DNA of 64,000 nt. Origin: Alternaria dauci (Eukaryota; Ascomycota; Dothideomycetes; Pleosporales; Pleosporaceae). This document shows, one piece after another, positions 47,507 to 56,916 of the stretch. Both the position numbers and the translations under genes were made by a program. The notes under the pieces are model-generated. The model did not search any database and was not told where the DNA came from. It was given only the letters and a program-made list of their open reading frames with translations. The DNA is taken from NCBI RefSeq assembly GCF_042100115.1, contig NC_091276.1, positions 2,542,001 to 2,606,000 of the forward strand. The letters run 5' to 3'. How positions within the stretch are numbered: the first letter of the stretch is position 1; every line of letters begins with the position of its first letter.

Positions 47507-48839
47507 ACAGCAAGGAAAAAAAAGAACTATCGTGGAATACGGTGGCGCGCGGCTCCGAGGCTACTGGACGTTATCAGTGCAATAGCTCCGGCACCCCTGC
47601 CTGTTCGCAACCCCGCCAACGACGTAATCTCCAGAACCCTGAGTGGCTGGGGGGCGGCGCGGGGTCTGGTTTGAGGCAATCGGCATCCTTCTGAGCTGCA
47701 TTGATTTTGCAGAGTATGCATCACACCAACGTATGGCGCTATTTCATGACGTGCGTAGTACGCCATTTCTCGAAGATTCCACCCGCAGCTCTTTTCTGGT
47801 AGCGAAGCCGCTTACAGCAGCGGTCACCACGACACTATGATCCGCCCGACGATCCGCGGACATGAGACGAGACGGCGGTTTCTAGCTTCCAGGAAATTCT
47901 CGACGTGAGCACAGCATGCCCTTATGTGTATCTACCCGAACCGAGACGCAGCGTCGCACGATTGTGATCTGATCTTCTGGTGTCGTGTATAAACGGAAAT
48001 GAAGAGCAACCCGGAGGACAGATGGTTCCTGAATAAGGTGATAAATCACATTACTGCGCAAGGGTTACACGCCAATGACAGTCGCGAGGGACGAAAAACC
48101 TCTCATGTTCTATCCTACAGGCTCCATGGCCGGCAGATGAGTCGGATTGGAAGAATCCTAGATGAAGATGAGTTTTGTAAGAGATATTGCGAAGCGGCAC
48201 TGAACATGCTGAGGAATGTGTCAAGCTATTAGACGCTCGACAGTTGTGGATATTTAGTGAGTAGCATTGAACTACCGTTGCTAGTATCGCCTATGCAGGA
48301 AGACCATGGCGACGGTAGAGATAGCTGCTGTCTTCGCGTTGCACCTCACCTCGTGGCAGTCGCTCTTGCCTCGCCCTAGCCGCGTTTGCCTAATCGGGAG
48401 TCGATAAACAATCACCAGCTTTCTCCTCCCTCACTTAACCCCACCACCATTTTGTTTCCTCACACCACATTCCTTCATTTGTCACACTCTCTACCTACGC
48501 CCTCCACAGCTTGTCTGTCAGAAACACTCTCTTTGCTTTCACCCAACTACATTCACTTCTTCCGTCTCGGTTGTGCCACGGTCGCACTTCAAGATCTCCC
48601 AGCTCACAGGAAGCCAGCAACTAGGTAAGCGCATAGCTCTCGACGTACCGTCATGCTTTCAGGATGCAAGAGTACTGGCAAGAGGCAGAGACGGACGCGG
48701 CATATACTGTCGACTTCTTCTACAGTATGGATTTGTCTGACACAGTAAACACCCTTCCAGTCCAATCTCTTCCCCGAGTGATCCGATATCCTTGCCACTC
48801 GCTAGTAATACATATACGAGCTCTTCGATCTCTTCAAAA
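47507..48839. other. Divergent spacer with one small possible ORF
   Basis: 1.3 kb between SPATA20-like and CAP genes. Positions 48415-48600 are pyrimidine-rich, as in a leader of the CAP gene. One 77-codon frame at 47999-48232 is listed separately. Confidence 0.5.
47999..48232 (+). CDS. Small hypothetical ORF (77 aa)
   Basis: ATG to TAG without intron. The amino-acid mix is balanced and protein-like ('RWFLNKVINHITAQGLHAN', 'RILDEDEFCKRYCEAALNML'), with two helices likely, unlike the Ser/Pro/Arg-rich shadow frames around it. There is no signal peptide or recognised family. A TATAAA lies only about 10 bp before the ATG, too close to serve this start. It could be a remnant exon or chance. Confidence 0.25.
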   Translation: MKSNPEDRWFLNKVINHITAQGLHANDSREGRKTSHVLSYRLHGRQMSRIGRILDEDEFCKRYCEAALNMLRNVSSY

Positions 48840-49713
48840 ATGCGCTACTCCACTCTTGTCGCCGCATCTCTGGTTGCTAGCGTCCTTGCACGACCGCAGC
48901 TCCATGGAAGGCAGCCGAAGATCGTCATTGAGACCAAGATTATCACTCAGACCGTCGTGATCACTCTTACTAGAGGCTATACTCCGCCCACGTCTACTTT
49001 TTCGGCATTCTCTTCCATCACCCCTCCTGTGGCTATTCCGACGCCGGAGCCGGAGCCGCAACCTGACCCCATGCCAGAGCCCTCGCTGTCGTGGTCTCCA
49101 CACCCCTCGGGCACCGATCAGGCCTATCTCTCGTCCGGGCCCGATTATCAAGCCGCGGTGCTATTCCATCACAACGCTGCCCGTGCAAACCACAACGCTG
49201 ATCCGCTGACTTGGGACTCTGACTGTGAGGCCAATGCCCGTATCGCTGCTAGCAGGTGCAACTTCGAGCACTACATCCCCCAGGGCGCCGGCCAAGGCCA
49301 AAACCTGTTTGTCGTGTCTGGCGATGCCTTCAACGCCACAGCAGGCATCTCGGAGAGCTGGTACCATGGCGAACTTGACCCAATGATGCCCTGGTTCGGC
49401 AAGAGCAACCTGCCGCACGAGGTTTTCGAGCAAGTCGGCCACCTTACACAGATGGTTTGGAAGGAGACTACCAAGGTCGGATGCGTCTCGCTTGACTGCG
49501 GTGAGTAATCTGTCTGTACGAATTGCATGTGAGATAAAAACTGACCTCGTACACCGATCTCTAGGTACGGTCATGACCGTCAACGGACAGAGTTCGACCA
49601 TGAACAAATATACCGTCTGTAACTACGCCCCAGCAGGTAACTTCCGCGGCCAGTATGCGGCGAACGTCGAGCCACCAGTTCCCTCTGCCAAACTTGTAGG
49701 CTGGGCAGACTAG
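48840..49713 (+). CDS. Secreted CAP-superfamily (PR-1/SCP-like) protein
   Basis: Exons 48840-49500 and 49565-49713; a 64-bp intron splits a Gly codon. The product is 269 aa. ATG 48840 begins a signal peptide (residues 1-17, 'LVAASLVASVLA'). A Pro/Thr-rich linker with Glu-Pro repeats ('PEPEPQPDPMPEP') follows, then the CAP domain from about residue 98: 'FHHNAARANHNADPLTWD', 'GQGQNLFVV', 'GHLTQMVWKETTKVGC' and 'VCNYAPAGNFRGQY'. The His/Glu residues of the CAP cavity and the disulfide cysteines are present. Fungal CAP proteins bind sterols or lipids outside the cell and some act in virulence or detoxification. It is not tied to its neighbours. Confidence 0.92.
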
Positions 49714-50614
49714 TCGTCACTCCGGCTGCGCATACTTGCATGCAAGCAGTATCAACGTAGCTTTAGATGTAGCTTACATCGAATGATCGTGACCCGAAAG
49801 GCTGAAATTCAACTATGCATGCTGTGTGAAGATACCTGAGTCTGAGATATCAGATTTAATCATCAAGAAGAGTTCTCATTCGCCGATAGCATCGGCGTAT
49901 CATGTTTGCGAGAATGTAGCAGTCGTGGACATGGGTGGGTGACGTTGCGCGCCATTCTCCGCGGCTAGCGACGCGTGCCCCATCCAACGCGTTGCGCTTT
50001 CCAACCTCTTTTCAGTCACCATCGCCTTCCCGCCATTACATGCTGCACTGACAGAAGACCGCTTAACGCCTCAATTCCTGCGATACGAGTTTGTGTCGTC
50101 ACAGAAAGCGCAGATTGCTTTCGCGCGCTTCAAATCAGCGTCTAGATCGTTGCTATACCTCATCATCGTTTTTTTCTCTGCTGCATCATATCGGAATTGC
50201 GCAAGACCTTCGTTCTCTGGACACTGACCACGTCATGTATCCAATAGAGCGATGACGGAATATGATTTTCATGGTCTCAGAAACTCAAAGTGGCGTCTTC
50301 GATCCATCGCGCCGAGTAGTATCTTCGACGAAAAACCTCCGGGTCGCACCTCTAATACAGCAACTTTCACTATGAAAGAAAATATCTTGCCACCTGCGCA
50401 GGCTTCGACAGTCAACGCGCCAATTCATTTAAGCAGCGAACCGTGGTCAATGCACCGCAATCATGGGACAACGTATAATTGACCTCGTCTGCGAGCATAT
50501 AACTATTCTCCCCCGCCTACAACTCATCCACCAGTCGGAAACTATCAGTGTTACCAAGTCCCCATCTAGGACTGTTTGTAATCACCTAGCGAGTAAGCTT
50601 GTCCAGCCGCTGCA
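49714..50614. other. Spacer between CAP gene and F-box copy D
   Basis: 901 bp with the 3' UTR of the CAP gene and the promoter of copy D. A 76-codon frame at 50252-50482 starts with ATG but shows no family features. Confidence 0.5.
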
Positions 50615-52346
50615 ATGTCGACACCTGCCATACTCGAATCCCCACTACCTCTACCGATTGAGCTCAAGTGTATGATCTGCGACCTTGTAAGCAGCCACGA
50701 CCACATTTCCATACATATAGTGTATCTAGCAATTGCTGACTGAACTGTAGCTTCCGATCAAGTCTCTAAAGCATGTTCGCCTTGTCGACAAAGCATGGAG
50801 CCACGCAGCTGGAACGATTTTGTGGCAAACCTTCAACAGTACCCTTAAAGAGTTCTTCGAACGTAAGATCAATGCGCTACTTCGATCCACGACTGTTGTA
50901 GGTCTGATCAAGAAGTTGGCCATCCACACAAATGGTTCCGTAGGTCGTCGGGTTTCGTCAATCTCGGAAACGTCAAGCCGTACAAGACGGCTTCTCTCTG
51001 TGCTGCCACTCGATGGTCTCCGAGCATTCACAGCCGACCTCGACCTCAACGAAACCACGATTCATCGTGTTCTAACAACCCAAACCAAGCTACTGAAGCT
51101 TGCTGTCCCCTCCAAGACTCTGCGCGACAATGGTTTAATGGCAAATCTAGACCGATTAACCGACTTGACGCTGATCTCAAAGGACAAACAGGTACTCGGT
51201 CAAGAACATTACTTCGCCTTCACAAAGACTCTCCGAAACCTTGCGCTCAAGCTTATGTACGACGATGAGTGGATTGGAGGGGAATATTATGTCTGGGAAA
51301 TCCCAAACATAACCCCTCTCCTTCAATTACGCAGTTTAGAGATGCATTCTACGCTCATCAAGAAGGGACAAGATGAATTCGGCGGACTGACCGATTTGAG
51401 TAAGCTGGAATCTCTGCTTCTCAGTAACTGTCCAAAGATATCAGCCACGATCCAGTCCCTTACAAATGGATTTCTCGAGTGCGAGAATTTTGCGCTCAAA
51501 TCACTTATAATCCGCCAGACGGGTTGGAAAAACCAGGAGGAACCATTTTTTACTGAGCTCGAATCCCTTTTTGATGCCGTCCCAGCCCTCGAGACGCTCT
51601 GCATCACCGTAGTCGATAGGAAACGCCCGTCCATGCAAAGTATATGCCGCCATGGGAATACTCTGCGCTACCTCCACGTCGATCATTTTCCTAATCTTTT
51701 CGACTACGCAAATGACACTGCGCCTAAGATCAAGCGATATACCCCTCAGGAACTTGAGCAGCTCGTATTATATTGCCCAAACATCGAGGGGCTCAGCCTT
51801 AATTTTATCGGAATGAACCTGGAAAGCTGGTGGCCAGAAGACACATTCAGTGTCTACGACAAAAAGGGGGATGTAAGCCTGGCCGATCTCCTGGTGAGTA
51901 TCCCAAGACTGTGCCGATGTTGTTATCGCAGCGTAACACTAACTCCTGCACAGCTGCCCATCATCAGACTTCGTAAGCTGCGAAATCTCCGCATCACCCA
52001 CCCTCTTTTTCATCCACCGGACGAACCCGAAGTCAAGGGCTTTCCTTTCACAAACCAGTATCAGACTCGATACCAGCAGGTAGCTGATAACATCATGCAA
52101 TTTCTTGCTGAACACAAATCGACCGTCGAACTACTTGCCTTCGGTCCGGGATACTGGCCAGATTACATGTTTCCGTACGATTCGTACGAGGACGTAAACG
52201 GGCACTATGCACCCCATTACTACTACCACCGTGGGGTGGTGACAGTGGCAATGGGGGGGGGGGGGGGGGGGGGGCCGACAACGCGCATTGTTGCTGTTCC
52301 TGTGGCCGAAAAGGCTAAGCATGAGGAAATCATTTTTACTAAGTGA
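50615..52346 (+). CDS. F-box-like/LRR protein, family copy D
   Basis: Exons 50615-50686, 50751-51893 and 51954-52346, giving 535 aa; both introns (64 and 60 bp) are phase 0 and sit at the two family positions. The second intron has no in-frame stop, so a continuous reading is also open. Head: 'PLPIELKCMICDL' joined to 'LPIKSLKHVRLVDKAWSHA'. The LRRs include 'LSKLESLLLSNCPKI' and the motif 'CRHGNTLRYLHVD'. The terminal exon has 'NIMQFLAEHKSTVELLAFG', 'GHYAPHYYYHRG' and 'RIVAVPV'. A run of 22 G inside this exon (52253-52274) encodes seven Gly between the last two motifs. Any change of the run not divisible by three would alter the last 25 or so residues. Confidence 0.83.
52253..52274 (+). repeat. 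Homopolymer of 22 G inside the F-box copy D coding exon
   Basis: An uninterrupted G run directly after the codon for Met in 'VTVAM', encoding seven glycines in the frame used here. Such a run is prone to slippage in replication and in sequencing; the true length may vary. Confidence 0.9.
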
Positions 52347-52495
52347 GCAGCTGGGTGTCACGTACCTTGGAACTTTTCACGGTACGAGATGATGTATACC
52401 TCTGCGTGGGGTGTTAGGTACGGTAGGGGAAGCACAAACTTCTGTGTGATACATCGGATGCGCTCTCATCTACTGCTGGGTTATTGTATTGAGAT

Positions 52496-52559
52496 GATGA
52501 ACGTGCTGGTGATAAGACGCAAGCACAACGCTGTTGAATGACACTTTGTTGGATCGCAG
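52496..52559. repeat. Dispersed repeat, copy 2
   Basis: Nearly the same 64 bp as 6259-6324 in the same orientation: GATGAACGTGCTGGTGATAA through GGATCGCAG. It is located 150 bp downstream of F-box copy D. Confidence 0.75.
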
Positions 52560-52831
52560 TAAAGTGCGTTATGGGTTATTGTATACGCTGCATAGCGTTA
52601 CAGAAACGGGTTAAGGATAACGAATAGATATTTCACTTTCATAATGCTCAGTGACTAAGTTTGATATCGCAACATGCGCCCGGTGCTGTGAAGCGTGTTT
52701 GGTGAAACTTCACCTTAGAGGCTTGTGTGATGACATCATAAACGGCGCTAAACTCAAACGCGTATAGCCTAGTTCAGGGGTGCTTCCCGGAGTTGGTCTT
52801 TGAGCTCCCCGAGGTTGTCGCTGGATGTCTA

Positions 52832-52857
52832 CACATCACATCACATCACATCACATG
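52832..52857. repeat. CACAT/ATCAC microsatellite
   Basis: About five copies of a 5-bp unit (ACATC). Not a CRISPR: there are no spacers. Confidence 0.85.
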
Positions 52858-53346
52858 CTGCCAGAGCTCATCGAAACTCGCGATTGCCTTCCATCTCAGC
52901 TATGCGGCATCTCCGGTTCTCGCAGCTTCGCATCACTTCGTTGTTCCACTATGTGTCTGGATTGTTTGGCAGCAATCGCTGAACAAACATCTCCTGGACG
53001 TTATCGTTAAAAGATCTCTGGCACTCTCAACAACATAACATGATGTCGCAAAATGTGTGTACTCGGGTGCATTAGAAGATGCAGCGCGGCTGCTTACCAC
53101 GCTTGCCCCATAGACGTAGTTCGTCGTACATCTCCCACCGTGGCCCCACTGCAACGCTGTCAGTCATTTGAATCAGCTTTCTTTGCTCTTTCACTGAAGA
53201 GAGCAATGCGCTGCAGAAAGGAGCATTGGCACTTCTAGTGAGCAGGCACTCACTCTTGTTGCCTATTCCCTAGCCTGCCATAGCTCATATCGCCTTCACT
53301 CAGTCCAAACTCATGTGAAGGCAGCGATCAATGCGCACCTCTATCG

Positions 53347-53354
53347 TATATAAA
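53347..53354 (+). promoter_or_regulatory. TATA box of F-box copy E
   Basis: TATATAAA 121 bp upstream of the ATG at 53468, followed by a CA-rich leader. The promoter looks intact although the gene is broken. Confidence 0.5.
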
Positions 53355-53467
53355 TCTTACCACCACCGGCTCTCATTCTCATTAACCCATCGACCAACCG
53401 CACAAACTCAACCCTACTTGTATCACACTTGACCCGCAACATCCCGAGAAAACCCATCAACCTCAGC

Positions 53468-55115
53468 ATGGCCTCATCAACGCGCATGCAGAACTACATT
53501 GAACGACTATCAGAAGAGCTGCGGCTTCAGATCTGCGAGTTTGTGAGTCGCAATTAATACTAATTACCTTTGGCGGTACTAATGCCTGTGTAGTTACCCA
53601 TCTCAGCGCTCAAGAACCTCGGACTAGCCAGCAAACGATGGCGAAAGACTAGTTCGACTTTGCTGTGGAACACCCGCGAGATTATCCTCTATTCCCATCA
53701 CGCCCGCTTTTATAACCTTATCTTGTCTTTACCCGATGGAATTTTTGACAACATCAAGAACTTGGGGATTGTTGCTTTTCCCGAAAGCTCTACAGCGGCG
53801 ATGCAGCTAGTATCGTGCCTTGCACGGAATACACTGAGAACCGTACAGCTCCGGGGCGTTGATGCTGGAGCCTTGGACTTGTTGTTCTGCTCTCAAAATT
53901 CGTTAGAGAAGTTCACATTCCGGGGAGATCCAGACATGCCTCAACTTCAACTTCCAGGCCGTTTATTCCTTGCGCCTAGCCTGAAGCAGCTTCGATACTT
54001 GAAGATCACATCCAAGATCCAAAACTACGGCTATGACTATTGGATCTCGAACACACCGGCTCTGGAAACCCTAAGTATCGGGTCTGGCCTCGATCTTGCT
54101 TTTCGCGATGAAGATCCAGTTCATCTCAACATGGCGAATCTCGTTTACCGTTTCGCACCCCTGAGACTTCGACGCCTGTCTATAGCCTCATTGGTACTGG
54201 TGAATGGAGCTAAATGACTTGGAGGTAGCATCCATCTGCCATCCCTTGAGTCATTGGATCTGATTCATTGTCGTCAAGTGCCAGCTTTCCTTCAGCAGCT
54301 CAGTGCTCTATACAAGAGCTCAAATGAGTATATCCTGAAGTCGCTCAACCTGACACATCCTTTCGAAGAAGCGGAGCTGGTTGAGTCGCTAGACCAGTTT
54401 ATCGGGTGTCGGGTGTATCACAGGTCTAGAGACGTTGTTTGTAGCGACGAAAGAGCCTAAGCGCATCAACGTGCATGGGATATGCCGACATGGAAACACT
54501 CTGCGATTCCTTCACTTGGATCCGTTGTATCGTCAAGGCGATCTCATACCGACCCACGCTAACGGTTACTACACACCTACAGAGCTTGATATACTTGCTG
54601 CTGGATGCCCACACATCGAGGAACTTGGTATTCATGCCGCCTTCGTGGCGATGGATTTTGTGGCCCTTACCTCACCATTCATCACCAATAGAGAAGATGT
54701 TACAAAAGCTCTGGGTGTATTAGCCCGATTTCGTTCGCTACGCAGCTTGCGCCTCACCCACTTGCTCGCCGTAAACAGTAGCTTCAGAGGTCCAGACGTG
54801 AGTCTTTACCCAGGCCCGTTCTGTCGACTGGCAAGCGAGGTCATGCAATACCTAGTAGAGCGAGGGTCATCAATCAAGATCTTTGCGAACAGCCCTACGG
54901 CTGACTCGGGCTTTGGTCTTGTGAGTAGAGACTTCCAGGGCCACACTTGGCCTCACTACTTCTACGTGCGCGGTACTGTAAACTTACCACTCCGTCACCG
55001 ACATCGTACTGAGGTCCAGGCGATACCCGTGACGGAGGAGAATATTACGGACTACGTTCCTTTACCATCGATCCTGTTCAAAACCGAGGACGGCGACACT
55101 ATAGCCTATTCATAA
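53468..55115 (+). pseudogene. F-box-like/LRR protein, family copy E, broken
   Basis: Start ATG 53468 ('MASSTRMQNYIERLSEELRL'), a 51-bp phase-0 intron at 53543-53593 at the family's first position, then 'LPISALKNLGLASKRWRK'. The frame ends at TGA 54215-54217. Beyond it the same frame continues with family sequence ('LPSLESLDLIHCRQVPAFLQ') up to about 54400. A frameshift between about 54390 and 54425 then moves the reading to the frame of 'GLETLFVATKEPK', 'CRHGNTLRFLHLD', 'EVMQYLVERGSSIKIFA' and 'GHTWPHYFYVRG', ending at 55115. The terminal intron of copies A-D is absent. No plausible intron removes the stop, so two lesions are inferred. The 208-codon N-terminal product could still be made. Closest by motif to copy D, its tandem neighbour. 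Confidence 0.8.
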
Positions 55116-56916
55116 CGAGCATCCTTAGCTTGGTCATTCACTTCTTTGGCTATCTTAAAGATGGGTGAATATGATATCTCTCATCGGCTGCGAGACGTCA
55201 ATCATATCTGGGAAGTGAACAGCGCGAGAATGTATGGCATGAGTGTATAGCCTTTGTAGATGAACACATTATCTCTTTTCAAAAGTCATGTGTCCATGAA
55301 CTGTACGTTCTTTTTTGCATCCACGTGCCAGTAGAGATTCGATAATGGCAACTGCGCAAACGGCCAGAACCATGACTTTGAAGAGCTCCTTTTTAGATCA
55401 GAAACACGTCAAGAAGTATCACAAAAAATGCAGAAGTGGACCAGAATACATGGCAGCAGTCCAGCCAATTTTTTTTTTGAGTTCTCACGCATGTAGCGCA
55501 GCATTTGTCTTTTTGAATCCAGACAACACGGGTACATTGTACGTTGTCCAAGACACAAGGAGCGCGACGGCAAAACATGAAATTTTGACTCATGTGTTTT
55601 TGTTCGGATTCTCCCAGACATTCTCTCTGGTGTAGGTCATTTTTGGTAAAAGTCAAAAAGGAAGATATTATAGAATAGAACCCTCTCAAGTCCGCAGAAG
55701 TTTCTTTCTTTTATATATGCCAACCACGTGTACTCTGATGCGCACGTGAGGCAGTCTTGTTTGAAATATCTTTACACCCTTCACTCGACACAGACACACA
55801 TCTACATCCCGAAATAAATCTTCCGTCACATGAACCGAAAAGCCACATTTCCTAACGTCCATTATTCCATTATCCACACCACTCTTGTTTCTTCCGTTGC
55901 AGACAAGTCTCCGAGAAAAAAAGAAGAAACCCATCTTACCCGACCGGTAGCACGCAAACTGTGAAACAATACTATTCTAAAATATCTTCCATTTTTGGTG
56001 AAACAAAAAAAAAAAAACAAAGTAAAAACAAGGTTCGAATGATCTACAAAAAAAACGAAATCAAAAAGAAGAGAAGCTTTCCACATAGCATACCCTGCAT
56101 CAGCCAACGGGTATGCTAGAACGGGGAGTATAAAAAGTTAGCGTGTGGCGCCATGTTTCGTGGTACAGTATCCGGGGCGATCAGCCACACCCGGCGGCGG
56201 CGCCTCCGAAAGGTACCAGAAACTCTTCCTCGTCGTTCAATACCAAGAAAACGATACTACACTTTCACGTTCCATTCGATCCAAGAAACAAAACAAGCCA
56301 AGTAACCAGATATCAAAGGTGTGTGTTAGTCAAATATATTCAATACACCGACAGACCATTCTACGCATCCTTTTACGCGCAAGTGGGTAACACTCTTCTT
56401 CCCCCACATCCATTTCCATAGAGAACCCCGCCATGGTATATTCCAACCAGTGATTTCCCTTCCCCTCCAAACCATGTACGCCATTGCCCATTTCATGAGG
56501 GTTAATCCCAGGTAATACAAAGTATGAATAAATGATATACCATGCCTGAAAGCAAGAACGTAAACCTAGTAATAACAAAAAAACAAAAAAAACCCACACA
56601 CAACAGCAACAACAACCTTTCCCAATTAAAAGAAAAAAGACTCCGGCCCTGTTTTTGTTCGAGAGACAAGATGTATAGAAAGGCGGGCAGGGGGGTTGTC
56701 ATCCGTATAGCCGTACAAGCGAATCGTAATGATATGTAACAATGGAAGCCAAGGGGGTTAAGAGTAATGGTATATGAACAATAGAATGCAAGTATGCCAC
56801 CCGAGCCATGCAAACAGTGCGACGGTGCGTTGGCTGAAGAGAACAGAACGTGCGGCGGAGTATTAGGAGACCTTATGTGCGGTGTGTGGGGAGACTTGGA
56901 TGGACGGGCTGCGCAA
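55116..56916. other. Convergent spacer, F-box copy E and PUF3
   Basis: 1.8 kb. The PUF3 side (55400-56900) is rich in A on the plus strand with several long A runs (for example near 55996-56010), so the transcript side is U-rich. It is probably a long PUF3 3' UTR. No gene was seen. Confidence 0.5.

Larger units (their letters stand above)
52347..53467. other. Spacer between F-box copies D and E
   Basis: 1.1 kb. It contains copy 2 of the dispersed repeat (52496-52559), a CACAT microsatellite (52832-52857) and the TATA box of copy E (53347-53354). Confidence 0.6.

Noticed and set aside
50252..50482. 76-codon frame upstream of F-box copy D
   Set aside because: No family features and located in the promoter region.
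52832..52857. CRISPR-like short direct repeats
   Set aside because: A contiguous 5-bp microsatellite without spacers in a eukaryotic genome.
54190..54240. A short intron that would remove the TGA in F-box copy E
   Set aside because: The only GT...AG pairs around the stop give introns of 25-35 nt, shorter than any intron here, and do not repair the second lesion.
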